Source of the DNA: Corynebacterium vitaeruminis DSM 20294
GTDB lineage: Bacteria > Actinomycetota > Actinomycetes > Mycobacteriales > Mycobacteriaceae
DNA: 64,000 nt
Reading direction: 5' to 3'
NCBI RefSeq assembly: GCF_000550805.1
Contig: NZ_CP004353.1
Location: forward strand, 2,728,001 to 2,792,000
The notes beneath the pieces were generated by a model. It ran no database searches and was not told the DNA's origin. It saw only the letters and a list, made by a program, of their open reading frames with translations. Positions 9,995 through 18,765 of this stretch are shown here, piece by piece. Position 1 is the first letter of the stretch. The number at the start of each line of letters is the position of its first letter. A program made the translations under genes and the position numbers.

Positions 9995-11530
9995 GTGACC
10001 ATCCTTGAGAAACCCGCCGTAGGCGTCGAAAAGCAAGGCAAAGGACTGTCGCTGGGCAAGGTCGGGCTGGTCGGCGCCGTCATGATCGGCATCAGCTGCA
10101 TCGCCCCCTCCTACACGCTCACCTCCGGGCTCGGCCCGACGATCTCCGCCGTCGGCGCCTACGCGCCCGCGATCTTCATCTTGGGCTTCATCCCCATGCT
10201 GCTGGTCGCCTTCGCCTACCGCGAGCTCAACAACCGCATGCCCGACTCCGGCACCACCTTCACCTGGGTGACCAAGGCCTTCGGGCCGTGGGCCGGCTGG
10301 ATGGCGGGCTGGGGGCTCATCGCCGCCACCATCTGCGTGCTGTCCAACCTGGCGGCGGTCGCGGTGGACTTCTTCTTCCTCTTGATCGGTGAAGTGTCGG
10401 GAAGGCCCGAGCTCGCCGAGCTGGCACAGGTCACGTGGATCAACATCCCCATGACCATTCTGTTCCTGCTGCTCGCCTCGGGGATCGCCTACCGCGGGCT
10501 GGACGCGACCCAGAACCTGCAGGCGGTGCTGGTCGTGGTGCAGATCGCGGCGCTCTCGCTCTTTATCGGTTTCGCGCTCTACAAGGCCTATACCGGCGGC
10601 GGCTTCGACTTCACGCCGGTGTCCGCCTCGTGGTTCAACCCCCTCGCCGCGGGCGGGCTGAGCGTGATCGTCGCGGGCGTGTCCCTGTCGATCTTCATGT
10701 TCTGGGGCTGGGACGTCACGCTCACCATGAACGAGGAGACCAAGGACCCCGAGAAGACCCCGGCGCGCGCGGCCACGGTCACCGTATTCATCACGATCGC
10801 GCTCTACATCCTGACCGCCGTCGCGGTGGTGGCGTGGGCGGGGACCGGCACCGAGGGGCTGGGCGCGGGCAACCCCGACAACCAGGAGTCGATCTTCGCG
10901 GCGCTGGCGCACCCCGTCATGGGCCCGTGGTCGATACTGATGTCCCTGTCCATCCTGGCCAGCTCCTTCGCCTCGCTGCAGTCGACGATGGTCTCCCCCG
11001 CCCGCACCCTGTTGGCGATGGGCTACTACGAGGCGCTGCCGCCGAGCTTCGCCAAGGTCAGCCCGCGCTTCCATTCCCCGAGCACCGCGACGCTCGCCTC
11101 GGTCGTGGCCACCAGCGTGTTCTACACCGCCACCCGGCTGATCAGCGAGAACGCGCTGTGGGACACCATCTCCGCCCTCGGGCTCATGGTCTGCTTCTAC
11201 TACGGCATGACCGCGCTGGCCTGCGTGTGGTACTTCCGCCACGAGGCCTTTACCTCGGCCCGCGATTTCGCCTACAAGCTCGTGTGCCCGCTGCTCGGCG
11301 GGCTGGCGCTCATGGGTATGTTCGCGCTGACCGCCTACGACAGCATCGATCCGGACTACGGGTCGGGGTCGTCGACCTTCGGGGTGGGCAACGTGTTCGT
11401 GCTGGGCATGGGCGTGCTCGGGCTCGGCGCCGTGGTGATGGTGTGGGTCGCGCGCAGGCACCCGGCGTTCTTCCGTGGCGAGGTGATCAGGCGGGCGTCC
11501 TCGCTGGAGGATGCGGCGCTTGAGGCGTAG
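9995..11530 (+). CDS. APC-superfamily amino acid / polyamine permease
   Basis: This integral membrane protein of 511 residues starts at GTG with a plausible GAGG-type site overlapping the end of the Usp gene. It has about 12 to 13 hydrophobic segments and the hallmark first helix of the family (GLVGAVMIGISCIAPSYTL). Substrate specificity cannot be inferred. Its N-terminus contains a translated copy of the dispersed motif, read as PAVGVEKQ, in the cytoplasmic tail before the first helix. It is the second gene of a Usp-permease operon. Confidence 0.88.
   Translation: MTILEKPAVGVEKQGKGLSLGKVGLVGAVMIGISCIAPSYTLTSGLGPTISAVGAYAPAIFILGFIPMLLVAFAYRELNNRMPDSGTTFTWVTKAFGPWAGWMAGWGLIAATICVLSNLAAVAVDFFFLLIGEVSGRPELAELAQVTWINIPMTILFLLLASGIAYRGLDATQNLQAVLVVVQIAALSLFIGFALYKAYTGGGFDFTPVSASWFNPLAAGGLSVIVAGVSLSIFMFWGWDVTLTMNEETKDPEKTPARAATVTVFITIALYILTAVAVVAWAGTGTEGLGAGNPDNQESIFAALAHPVMGPWSILMSLSILASSFASLQSTMVSPARTLLAMGYYEALPPSFAKVSPRFHSPSTATLASVVATSVFYTATRLISENALWDTISALGLMVCFYYGMTALACVWYFRHEAFTSARDFAYKLVCPLLGGLALMGMFALTAYDSIDPDYGSGSSTFGVGNVFVLGMGVLGLGAVVMVWVARRHPAFFRGEVIRRASSLEDAALEA
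10016..10036 (+). repeat. Dispersed short motif inside the permease N-terminus
   Basis: GCCGTAGGCGTCGAAAAGC followed by AA is translated within codons 8-14 of the APC permease, so the motif is tolerated in coding DNA. Confidence 0.7.
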
Positions 11531-11550
11531 CCGTCGACAAGCAACGCAAG

Positions 11551-12384
11551 CTAGCGATAAAGCGCCTCGATGACGCGCGCGACGCCGAACTCGTCGTTGC
11601 TGGTGGTGACCTCGTCGGCCGCCGCTTTCACGGCCTCGCGCGCGTTGCCCATGGCATAGCCGCGGCCGGCCCACGACAACATCTCGATGTCGTTGGGCAT
11701 GTCGCCGAACGCCATGATCTCCGCGCGCTCGATGCCCAGGATCGCCGCGAGGTCGGCCACGCCCGTCTGCTTGGTCACCCCCGGCGCGGAGACCTCCAGC
11801 AGGCCGTAGCCGATGGAGAAGGTTACGTGCGCGAGGTCGGCGGGGATCGCGGGGCGAACGAGGTCGTACATCTCCTGCGCCGTGAGCTTGTCGTTGCGCA
11901 GCAGCAGCTTGATCGCGGGCTGGCTTAAGACCTCCTCCTCGGAGCCCATGCCGTGCTCGTCGCTGACCCAGGCGTGCTCGTACTCGGGCGTGACCAAGAA
12001 CAGCTCGGCCTCGCGGTCGAAGGCGGACACGCCCGCGCGCTCGACCGCCACCCCCACCCCGCCGTGCGCCGAGAGCGCCTCGCGCGCGCTGCCCACCAGC
12101 TCGAGCATGGCCGAAGGCGAAAGCGCGCGGGTGGTGAGGATGCGGTCGCTGTCGGAGTCATAGAGCACCGCGCCGTTCGCGCACACGCAGATGGGGCGCA
12201 GCGGGAGCTGCTCGAGCACCGGGAACAGCCAGCGCGGCGGGCGGCCGGTGGCCAGGGCAAAGTAGCCGCCGCCCGCGGAGAAGGTGGCGAGCGCCTCGCG
12301 CAGCCTGCGGCTGACGCGCTCGCGGGAGTCGATGAGCGTGCCGTCGACGTCGCTGACGATGAGCTTGGGGGCTGCGAGACTCAT
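11551..12384 (-). CDS. HAD-superfamily hydrolase, Cof-type phosphatase
   Basis: The 277-residue protein has HAD motif I DVDGTLIDS near residues 13-21, with both catalytic aspartates, and motif IV GDMPNDIEML near the C-terminus. The inserted cap between them is of the Cof/type IIB kind. It probably dephosphorylates a small sugar phosphate or a nucleotide-like metabolite. It is convergent with the permease gene and lies 35 bases downstream of the acyltransferase gene on the same strand, so it may form an operon with it. Confidence 0.88.
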   Translation of the reverse strand: MSLAAPKLIVSDVDGTLIDSRERVSRRLREALATFSAGGGYFALATGRPPRWLFPVLEQLPLRPICVCANGAVLYDSDSDRILTTRALSPSAMLELVGSAREALSAHGGVGVAVERAGVSAFDREAELFLVTPEYEHAWVSDEHGMGSEEEVLSQPAIKLLLRNDKLTAQEMYDLVRPAIPADLAHVTFSIGYGLLEVSAPGVTKQTGVADLAAILGIERAEIMAFGDMPNDIEMLSWAGRGYAMGNAREAVKAAADEVTTSNDEFGVARVIEALYR

Positions 12385-12419
12385 GGTGCTGCGTGAACTC
12401 CTTGCAGGAACGTAGGAAC

Positions 12420-13382
12420 CTAGGGCTTCTTGCTCGGGGCGAGCTTCTTTGCTGCCTTTGCCGCCTTTGCCAGCACGCCTTGGCGGCCGATCACGGCGCG
12501 CAGGCCGCGGGGTCCCTTCGCGGATTTCGCAGCCTTCGCCGCCTTACGCTCTGCGCGCTGCCGCTTCTCCTCCGCGTCGATGCGCGCGGCCTGCTCCAGC
12601 GACGGCGCGGAGCCGCCCATGGACGCCGGGCGCCAGTACTCGCCGCCGGGGAAGGGCCCGTAGGCCTCCTCGTAGCGGGTGCGCACCTCGTCGACCAGCG
12701 CCTCCATCGCCTTCTTCAAGCGCGCGGTGGCCTCTTCTGGGGTGCCGGAGATGTCCACCGGCGAGCCGACCTTGATCCATACAGGGAAGTGGTTGCGCCC
12801 CAGCTGGCGCGGGTGGTCCTTGGTCCACACGCGCTGCGAGCCCCAGATCGCCACCGGGATGAGCGGCGCGCCGGACTGCGCGGCGATGCGCACCGCACCC
12901 GACTTTAGGCCCTTGATCTCGAACGCGCGAGAGATCGTGGCCTCCGGGAAGATGCCCACGAGGTTGCCCTCGCGGAGGCTGCGCACGGCCTCGTCGAGCG
13001 AAGCCGCACCGGCCGCGCGGTCGACGGAGATGTGCCGCATGCCGCGCATGATGAGCCCCACCACGGGGACGTCGAAGATCTCCGTCTTCGCCATGAATCG
13101 CACGAGGCGGTGCCCCTTGAGGCTGGCCACGGTGCCGCCGAAGATGAAGTCGAAATACCCCGTGTGGTTGAACGCGAGCAGCGCGGGGCCGGTCGCGGGC
13201 AGGTTCTCGACGCCTTCGAGCGTGAAGTCGATGCCCTGCGCCGCCAGCATCCGCTTGATCAGCGGCACGACGATGCGACCGTAGAACGGCTCCTTCGCCT
13301 CGCTCGGGTGCGGCTCGTAGCTCGGGGTGTTCTTGGCCACCCAAAAGATGCTGCGCTTTTCCCAGATGTCGCGGTCGTGCAC
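12420..13382 (-). CDS. 1-acyl-glycerol-3-phosphate acyltransferase family protein
   Basis: This 320-residue PlsC-like acyltransferase carries the catalytic motif in the form NHTGYFDF (H-x4-D), a substrate-binding FPEATIS and a following proline-containing IPVAIWGSQR motif. It likely acylates lysophosphatidate or a related lipid at the membrane. The last 60 residues are an Ala/Lys-rich tail (repeats of KAAK), a basic extension that could bind acidic lipids or nucleic acid. The GTG start at 13382 has no obvious ribosome binding site, so the first residues are uncertain. serS follows upstream on the same strand. Confidence 0.88.
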   Translation of the reverse strand: MHDRDIWEKRSIFWVAKNTPSYEPHPSEAKEPFYGRIVVPLIKRMLAAQGIDFTLEGVENLPATGPALLAFNHTGYFDFIFGGTVASLKGHRLVRFMAKTEIFDVPVVGLIMRGMRHISVDRAAGAASLDEAVRSLREGNLVGIFPEATISRAFEIKGLKSGAVRIAAQSGAPLIPVAIWGSQRVWTKDHPRQLGRNHFPVWIKVGSPVDISGTPEEATARLKKAMEALVDEVRTRYEEAYGPFPGGEYWRPASMGGSAPSLEQAARIDAEEKRQRAERKAAKAAKSAKGPRGLRAVIGRQGVLAKAAKAAKKLAPSKKP

Positions 13383-13404
13383 TAGGTTTCCTTCTTCGCT
13401 TGCT

Positions 13405-13425
13405 TTGCTTGTCGACGCCTACGGC
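13405..13425 (-). repeat. Dispersed short motif between the acyltransferase gene and serS
   Basis: On the minus strand the copy reads GCCGTAGGCGTCGACAAGC followed by AA, one of the closest matches to consensus. It occupies most of the 46-base gap between two co-directional genes. Confidence 0.7.
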
Positions 13426-13428
13426 TTG

Positions 13429-14688
13429 CTACTTAATGGGCTCGAGGACGTCCTTGCCCACGAACGGGCGCAGCGCCTCGGGGACCACGACGGAGCCGTC
13501 GGCCTGCTGGTTGTTCTCGAGGATGGCGACCAGCCAGCGGGTCGTTGCCAGCGTGCCGTTCAAGGTGGCCGCGGTCTGGGCCTTGCCGTTCTCGTCGCGG
13601 TAGCGGGTGGACAGGCGGCGGGCCTGGAAGGTGGTGCAGTTCGAGGTGGAAGTCAGCTCGCGGTAGGTGTTCTGGGTGGGGACCCAGGCCTCGGTGTCGA
13701 ACTTGCGGGCGGCCGAGGAGCCGAGGTCGCCGCCGGCGACGTCGATGATGCGGTAGGGCACCTCGACGGCGGAGAGCATCTCGCGCTCCATCTTGAGCAG
13801 CTCCTGGTGCTGGGCGACGGCGTCCTCCGGCTTGCAGTAGACGAACATCTCGACCTTGTCGAACTGGTGCACGCGCAGGATGCCCTTGGTGTCCTTGCCG
13901 TAGGAGCCCGCCTCGCGGCGGAAGCAGGAGGACCAGCCCGCGTACTTGATCGGTCCCTTGGACAGGTCGATGATCTCGTCTTGGTGGTAGCCGGCCAGCG
14001 CCACCTCGGAGGTGCCCACGAGGTAGAGGTCATCGCGCTCGAGGTAGTAGATCTCCTCGGCGTGCGCGCCGAGGAAGCCGGTGCCTTGCATGACCTCCGG
14101 GCGCACCAGCACCGGCGGGATCATGAGCTGGAAGCCGTGCGCGCGAGCCTTCTGGGCGGCGAGGGTGAGCATGCCCAGCTGGAGGAACGCGCCGTCGCCG
14201 GTGAGGTAGTAGAAGCGGGCGCCGCCGACCTTGGTGCCGCGCTTGACGTCGATGAGGCCGAGCGACTCGCCCAGGTCCAGGTGGTCCTTGGGCTCGAAGT
14301 CGAACTTCTTCGGCTCGCCGACGTGCTCGAGGACGATGAAGTCGTCCTCGCCGCCCGCGGGCGCGCCCTCGACGATGTTGCTGATCTTCATCTGCAGCTC
14401 GAAGACCTGCTCCTCGGCAGCCTTCTGGGCCTCGTCGGCCTCCTTGACCTTAGCCTTGAGCTCGTTGGAGCCCGCCAGCAGCGCCGGGCGATCCTCGGGG
14501 GCCGCCTGGCCGATCTTCTTTCCGAACGCCTTCTGCTCGCTTCGCAGTTCGTCGGCGGTCTGGATCGCCTCGCGGCGGGACTCGTCGGCGGCGATGAGCT
14601 GGTCGACCAGCTGCGGGTCTTCGCCACGAGTACGCTGGGACTCGCGGACAACATCGGGGTTTTCGCGCAGGAACTTGAGATCAATCAC
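13429..14688 (-). CDS. serS: Seryl-tRNA synthetase
   Basis: This class II synthetase charges tRNA-Ser (and tRNA-Sec where present). It has an N-terminal helical arm (about residues 25-105) that contacts the long variable arm of tRNA-Ser. The catalytic core has motif 2 around [15 protein letters not shown] and a C-terminal motif 3 region with [16 protein letters not shown]. At 419 residues the length is standard. It is divergent from the GntR-type regulator, and serS beside farR is the arrangement I recall in C. glutamicum. Confidence 0.97.
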   Translation of the reverse strand: MIDLKFLRENPDVVRESQRTRGEDPQLVDQLIAADESRREAIQTADELRSEQKAFGKKIGQAAPEDRPALLAGSNELKAKVKEADEAQKAAEEQVFELQMKISNIVEGAPAGGEDDFIVLEHVGEPKKFDFEPKDHLDLGESLGLIDVKRGTKVGGARFYYLTGDGAFLQLGMLTLAAQKARAHGFQLMIPPVLVRPEVMQGTGFLGAHAEEIYYLERDDLYLVGTSEVALAGYHQDEIIDLSKGPIKYAGWSSCFRREAGSYGKDTKGILRVHQFDKVEMFVYCKPEDAVAQHQELLKMEREMLSAVEVPYRIIDVAGGDLGSSAARKFDTEAWVPTQNTYRELTSTSNCTTFQARRLSTRYRDENGKAQTAATLNGTLATTRWLVAILENNQQADGSVVVPEALRPFVGKDVLEPIK

Positions 14689-14800
14689 GCACTCAGCCTA
14701 CCTTGTTTGCCCCCTCCATACCTGCGTGAGGCGGGGTTGTGGCGCGCTTCAGCCCTGATGTGACCACCACCGTTGGGGTGTTTATCCCCGAAAGGGGATG

Positions 14801-14814
14801 CTGGTCATAACCAG
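14801..14814. promoter_or_regulatory. Candidate GntR/HutC-type operator
   Basis: CTGGTCATAACCAG is a perfect 5-bp inverted repeat around CATA, containing the GT-n2-4-AC spacing typical of HutC-subfamily GntR sites. It lies 20 bases before the farR-like start and in the divergent serS region, so autoregulation is likely. Confidence 0.5.
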
Positions 14815-14833
14815 TTGCACTAGACTGGGGTGC

Positions 14834-15583
14834 ATGGTCGATACTCCGCTGGAGTTGCCTGCCAGGGCCCTGACTGACGGATCGAGCACTCCGAAACACG
14901 CTCAACTCAGGGAAATCCTGGAGGAGATCTGCCGCGATCACCTCCGACCCGGTGACATGCTGCCCGGAGAAAGAATCCTCGAGGAGACCTACGGGGTCAG
15001 CCGCATCACCGTCCGCCGCGCGATCGGGGACCTGGTCGCCTCCGGGATGCTCCGGCGCGCGCGGGGCAAGGGCACCTTCGTGGCGCACTCGCCGATGATC
15101 GCCCGCCAGCATTTGGCGTCGTTTAGCCAAGAAATGGCCCTGCAGAACCTGGAGGCCACCTCGAAGATCCTCGCGTCCGCGTGGACGGCGGCCCCGAACG
15201 AGGTCTCCGTGTTCTTCGACTCGGCCGCGGACGCGCCGCACACCCACCTACGCCGCCTGCGCCTGGGCGACGGCGAGCCGCTGGCCATCGACGACGCCTG
15301 GTACAACTCTCGGTTCGCCCCCGACCTGCTGGAAAACGACGTGTATAAGTCCGTGTACTCGATCCTCGAGGCGCATTACGCTGTACCGATCACGGACGCC
15401 GAGCAGATCATCACCGCCGTCGCCGCCGACGAGGCGGTGGCAGCGCTGCTCGACATCGAGACCGGCACCCCGCTGCTGAAGGTGATCCGCAAGGCCCGCT
15501 CGGAGGGCCGCCCCATCGAGTGGTGCACAAGTTTCTACCGCACGGACCGCTACTCGCTTTCCACCGTGGTGACCAAAGAATAG
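14834..15583 (+). CDS. farR: GntR-family (HutC subfamily) regulator, FarR-like
   Basis: The start chosen is ATG 14834 (MVDTPLELP), which gives 249 residues. The longer frame from 14798 would run through the probable operator. Residues about 20-85 form a winged helix-turn-helix (GVSRITVRRAIGDLVASG, then the wing RGKGTFV), and residues about 95-245 are a UTRA ligand-binding domain. In C. glutamicum the HutC-type regulator next to serS is FarR, reported to respond to fatty-acyl compounds and to act on amino-acid biosynthesis genes. Assignment here rests on family plus position. Confidence 0.75.
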   Translation: MVDTPLELPARALTDGSSTPKHAQLREILEEICRDHLRPGDMLPGERILEETYGVSRITVRRAIGDLVASGMLRRARGKGTFVAHSPMIARQHLASFSQEMALQNLEATSKILASAWTAAPNEVSVFFDSAADAPHTHLRRLRLGDGEPLAIDDAWYNSRFAPDLLENDVYKSVYSILEAHYAVPITDAEQIITAVAADEAVAALLDIETGTPLLKVIRKARSEGRPIEWCTSFYRTDRYSLSTVVTKE

Positions 15584-15629
15584 GAAAACTGGGGTTTTCG
15601 GGGCCAAAGGTGGCAAAATTGGTGGCACT

Positions 15630-16652
15630 ATGAGCAAAGCGAGCCGATCCAAAGTGGCCACCCCCCTGGTAATCGTCGTCGTCCTGGCGGTCGTGGCGGG
15701 CGTGGGTGCCTACCTCTACACCAACGCCAAGGACAAGTCCGGCGGGGTGTCCGTCTCCCAGAACGCCTCCGCGACGGCGTCCGTGGCCTCGTTCACCTCG
15801 GCGGACGCCGGAACCTGCCTGACCTGGGACGCCTCCAGCGGCGCGGTCAGCGGCTTCGAGCAGACCGACTGCGCCGGCGAGCACCGCTTCGAGGTCTCCT
15901 CCCGCGAGGATCTGGCCACCTACCCGAACTCCGAATTCGGAGCCTCCGCGCCCATGCCCGACCTCACCCGCCAGGCCCAGCTGCGCGAGGAGCTGTGCCT
16001 TGCCCCCACCCTCGCCTACCTGGGCGGCACCTTCGACCAGCTGGGCAAGTACTCGGTGGCCTCCATCCTGCCGCCGCAGGCCGCGTGGGACCAGGGCGAC
16101 CGCACGCTCCTGTGCGGCGTCCAGGCCACCGACGAGAACGGCGCCGTCATCGCCACGATCGGCAAGGCCGCGACCCAGGACCAGTCCCGCGTCTTCGACC
16201 CGGGCACGTGCGTGAGCATCGACGCCTCCAGCGCCACCCACAAGGTCGACTGCGCCCAGGCACACCAGATGGAGACCACCCAGATCGTCGACCTGACCAC
16301 CGTCTTCCCGCAGGGCACCCCCAGCATCGATGACCAGGACAACTACCTGCGCGGCGTGTGCACGCAGGCCGCCCGCGACTACCTCGGCGGCGACGACCCG
16401 CTCTATTACTCCACGCTGCAGCCGTTCTGGAGCACCATCCAGGCCAACTCGTGGACCGGCGGCTCCCACAGCGTGAACTGCTCGCTCGTGTTCGCCAACC
16501 CGGACAACTCCTTCGCCGTGCTCACCGGCTCCGCCAAGGGCGGGCTCACCATCAACGGCGCACCGCCCGCATCCCGCCCGGAGCGCAGCCCGATCGTCAA
16601 CCCCGACGCGCTGTCGGCCACCGCCGCCGCCCCCGCGCCCGCGGCCCAATGA
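15630..16652 (+). CDS. Septum-formation family membrane-anchored protein
   Basis: The 340-residue protein has a short basic N-terminus, one transmembrane helix (about residues 11-31) and an exported domain in two similar halves, each with conserved cysteines (AGTCLTWD...DCAGEHRFEV and PGTCVSID...DCAQAHQMETT). This is the pattern of the actinobacterial septum-formation domain. The C-terminus is Ala/Pro-rich. It probably acts at the cell envelope, but the biochemical role is unknown. Its stop overlaps the start of the next gene (ATGA), so the two are translationally coupled. Confidence 0.8.
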   Translation: MSKASRSKVATPLVIVVVLAVVAGVGAYLYTNAKDKSGGVSVSQNASATASVASFTSADAGTCLTWDASSGAVSGFEQTDCAGEHRFEVSSREDLATYPNSEFGASAPMPDLTRQAQLREELCLAPTLAYLGGTFDQLGKYSVASILPPQAAWDQGDRTLLCGVQATDENGAVIATIGKAATQDQSRVFDPGTCVSIDASSATHKVDCAQAHQMETTQIVDLTTVFPQGTPSIDDQDNYLRGVCTQAARDYLGGDDPLYYSTLQPFWSTIQANSWTGGSHSVNCSLVFANPDNSFAVLTGSAKGGLTINGAPPASRPERSPIVNPDALSATAAAPAPAAQ

Positions 16653-16996
16653 TCGAGGTCTCCGACGAGCGCTTCGAGGAGCTCGTCGACCAGGCGCTGG
16701 CGGCCATCCCCGAGTCCGTGATCGATCACGTAAGCAACGTGGCCATCCTCATCGAGGACTTCAACGAGGCCTCCCCGTACATCCTGGGCCTCTACCACGG
16801 GGTGGCGCTGACCGAGCGCACCTTCGATCACACCGGGTTCCTGCCGGACACGATCACCATCTATCGCGGCGCGCTGAAGAACTACTGCCACTGCGAGGCG
16901 CAGCTGGTCGAGCAGGTTCGCATCACCGTCATGCACGAGATCGGGCACTACTTCGGCCTCGACGAGGACGATCTCCACCGCCTCGGATACGCCTAG
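16649..16996 (+). CDS. Zincin-like metallopeptidase family protein
   Basis: This 115-residue protein has the zinc-protease signature HEIGHYFGLDEDDLHRLGY at its C-terminus (HExxH plus a downstream Asp-rich segment). That is the form of the compact minimal-gluzincin family found widely in Actinobacteria. Activity and substrate are unknown for most members. The ATG overlaps the TGA of the septum-formation gene by four bases, indicating one operon. Confidence 0.85.
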   Translation: MIEVSDERFEELVDQALAAIPESVIDHVSNVAILIEDFNEASPYILGLYHGVALTERTFDHTGFLPDTITIYRGALKNYCHCEAQLVEQVRITVMHEIGHYFGLDEDDLHRLGYA

Positions 16997-16997
16997 C

Positions 16998-17034
16998 CTG
17001 TGGATAACTTTTCAAAGTAGAAAGTTATCCACAG
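16998..17034. promoter_or_regulatory. Perfect inverted pair of DnaA boxes
   Basis: CTGTGGATAACTTT (16998-17011) and its exact reverse complement (17021-17034) are separated by nine bases. Each arm contains a full-consensus DnaA box, TGTGGATAA at 16999-17007 and TTATCCACA at 17025-17033. It lies two bases after the metallopeptidase stop and about 60 bases before the HNH gene. It could bind DnaA, or form a hairpin that ends the upstream operon. Confidence 0.75.
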
Positions 17035-17096
17035 ATTTCGGGCCGTTTTCGAGGGGACGGTTGCGCGAATTTATTCCCTTTCCTAGCGTGAGGGCC

Positions 17097-18098
17097 ATGC
17101 AGTCACTGAAGGCGATGTTTGCCCTCCGCGCGAACCCCATGAACCTCCTTGCCGAGGCCCATGGGGCAAGCGTCGACGAGCTGGTCGCCGCCGGTGCCGA
17201 GCGCCCCGAGGCCGCCCGCATGGTCTCGCTCGCCGAGACCTACCTCGGCCGCACGCCCTACACGCGGATGCAGGCCGACTGTGCCCGCGGCATCGAGGCC
17301 AACGGCCACAGCCTCGGCGTGGTGGAGCTCATCGAGCATCTCGCCTCCCGCGTCGCCGACCAACGCCACAAGTGGCGCCTGCGCCTCACGCTCTGCCAGT
17401 CCAGCGGCACCCTCGACGAGCTCGAGCGGCTGGGGCGTTCGCTTCTCGACGAACTGAAGAAGCAGCCCGAACGCACCGAGGGAATCTCGATCACCCGCCA
17501 CGACGACAAGACCTGGTCCGCCCGGCTCACAGGAGACGCCGCGCTCATCGCGGAGATCTGCGGGGCCTTTACCGATAAGGAAGCCCCGGTCCGCGCCATG
17601 CACGAGGCGCTGACCACCGGCGCGGGCGTGACCACGACGCTGCGCCCGGTCGTGGTGGTGGAGCTGGACAAGCTCTACCAGGTGCTCGACGGCACCCGCG
17701 ACGAGACCGTGTTCCGCTGCACCGACGGCGTCGTGCGCTCGAGCACGCAGGTGCTCAAGCTGCTCATCGACGAGGACGACTGGGACTTCGCGCTCATCCA
17801 CCCGCTCGAGGGCCCGGTCGACCTCGTGCGCACCAAGCGCACGGCCAACCTCAAGCAGCGCATCCTCGCCGCGGCCGAGAACCCCACCTGCGCGTGGGAC
17901 GGCTGCAAGAAGCCCGCCGACGAGTGCCAGGTCCACCACCTGGTGGCCTGGCAAAACGGCGGCCACACGACCAGCTCGAATCTGGCCACCTGCTGCGCCT
18001 ATCACAACGGCGTCAACGACGATAACCCCAACGCCCCTCCCCGACGCGGCGCCCTCGCCCGCATCGGCGGCAAGGTCAGGCGCGTCTGGCGGCCCTAG
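17097..18098 (+). CDS. HNH endonuclease / DUF222-type protein
   Basis: ATG 17097 preceded by TGAGGG is the most plausible start (333 residues). The frame is open back to 17061. The N-terminal two-thirds is helical, as in DUF222 proteins. The C-terminus is an HNH nuclease domain with CAWDGC, the catalytic VHHLVAWQNGGHT, then NLATCCAYHN, so both the zinc knuckle cysteines and the ββα-metal histidines are present. Such genes (13E12-like in mycobacteria) are repeated in actinobacterial genomes and are often mobile. Their biological role is unclear. Confidence 0.85.
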   Translation: MQSLKAMFALRANPMNLLAEAHGASVDELVAAGAERPEAARMVSLAETYLGRTPYTRMQADCARGIEANGHSLGVVELIEHLASRVADQRHKWRLRLTLCQSSGTLDELERLGRSLLDELKKQPERTEGISITRHDDKTWSARLTGDAALIAEICGAFTDKEAPVRAMHEALTTGAGVTTTLRPVVVVELDKLYQVLDGTRDETVFRCTDGVVRSSTQVLKLLIDEDDWDFALIHPLEGPVDLVRTKRTANLKQRILAAAENPTCAWDGCKKPADECQVHHLVAWQNGGHTTSSNLATCCAYHNGVNDDNPNAPPRRGALARIGGKVRRVWRP

Positions 18099-18117
18099 AA
18101 GAGGGCTCGCCGCGCGC

Positions 18118-18765
18118 CTACAGGCGCACGCCCGCCCAGCTTTCGCACTCCCACGAGCCGAATTCGCCGGTGGGATGCAGCACCACCATCGCGCAGTTGG
18201 CGAGGTAGGTGTCGAAGGCGACATCCGCCGGCACATTCGAGGAATAGCGCCCGGCGATACGGATGGCCGCCCCATGGCCGACCAAGAGGTAGTCCCGGTC
18301 ATCCTCCGCGATCCGCGCGGCCAGGCCCTCCATCACCGGACGGTATCGGTCAAGAACCTGTCGCGGGTTCTCGCCGCCGGGCATGGACACACCCAGCCCG
18401 TCATGCATCCAGCCGTGCAGCGCCTCGCGGTAGGCCCGGTGCGCCCCCGGCTCGCTACGCCCCTCGTAGTCACCGACGAAGATCTCCTGCAGCCCCGGCG
18501 TGACCTCGATCGAGACCGAGCCGCGCGCGAGGCCCTTGGCCTGCTCGTAGGTGTTGATCACCCGCAGCGCCGTCTGCTGCGCGCGGATCGCCACCGAGCA
18601 CAGCGCCCCGCCCAGGTCGTCGGTGACCTCCGCCAGCTGCGGCCCGGCTAAGCGCGCCTGCTGCTTGCCCACCAGCGTCAGCTCCGCCCCCGGTGGCCGC
18701 GTGTCGAGGATCCGCGACGCGTTCGAGTACGTGCGCCCGTGGCGCATGAGGATGATGCGACCCAT
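18118..18765 (-). CDS. Histidine phosphatase / phosphoglycerate mutase-like protein
   Basis: The 215-residue protein has the phosphohistidine motif LMRHGRTYSN (His about residue 9) and the second histidine in LVGHGAAIR, defining the branch-1 histidine phosphatase fold. It is more likely a phosphatase of small metabolites than a glycolytic mutase. Its ATG directly follows the TAG of pheA with no gap, so the two are co-transcribed. The same pairing is, as I recall it, present in C. glutamicum. Confidence 0.88.
   Translation of the reverse strand: MGRIILMRHGRTYSNASRILDTRPPGAELTLVGKQQARLAGPQLAEVTDDLGGALCSVAIRAQQTALRVINTYEQAKGLARGSVSIEVTPGLQEIFVGDYEGRSEPGAHRAYREALHGWMHDGLGVSMPGGENPRQVLDRYRPVMEGLAARIAEDDRDYLLVGHGAAIRIAGRYSSNVPADVAFDTYLANCAMVVLHPTGEFGSWECESWAGVRL

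Noticed and set aside
9554..11674. 706-codon minus-strand frame opposite the Usp and APC genes
   Set aside because: It spans two real genes in antisense and has the composition of a high-GC shadow.
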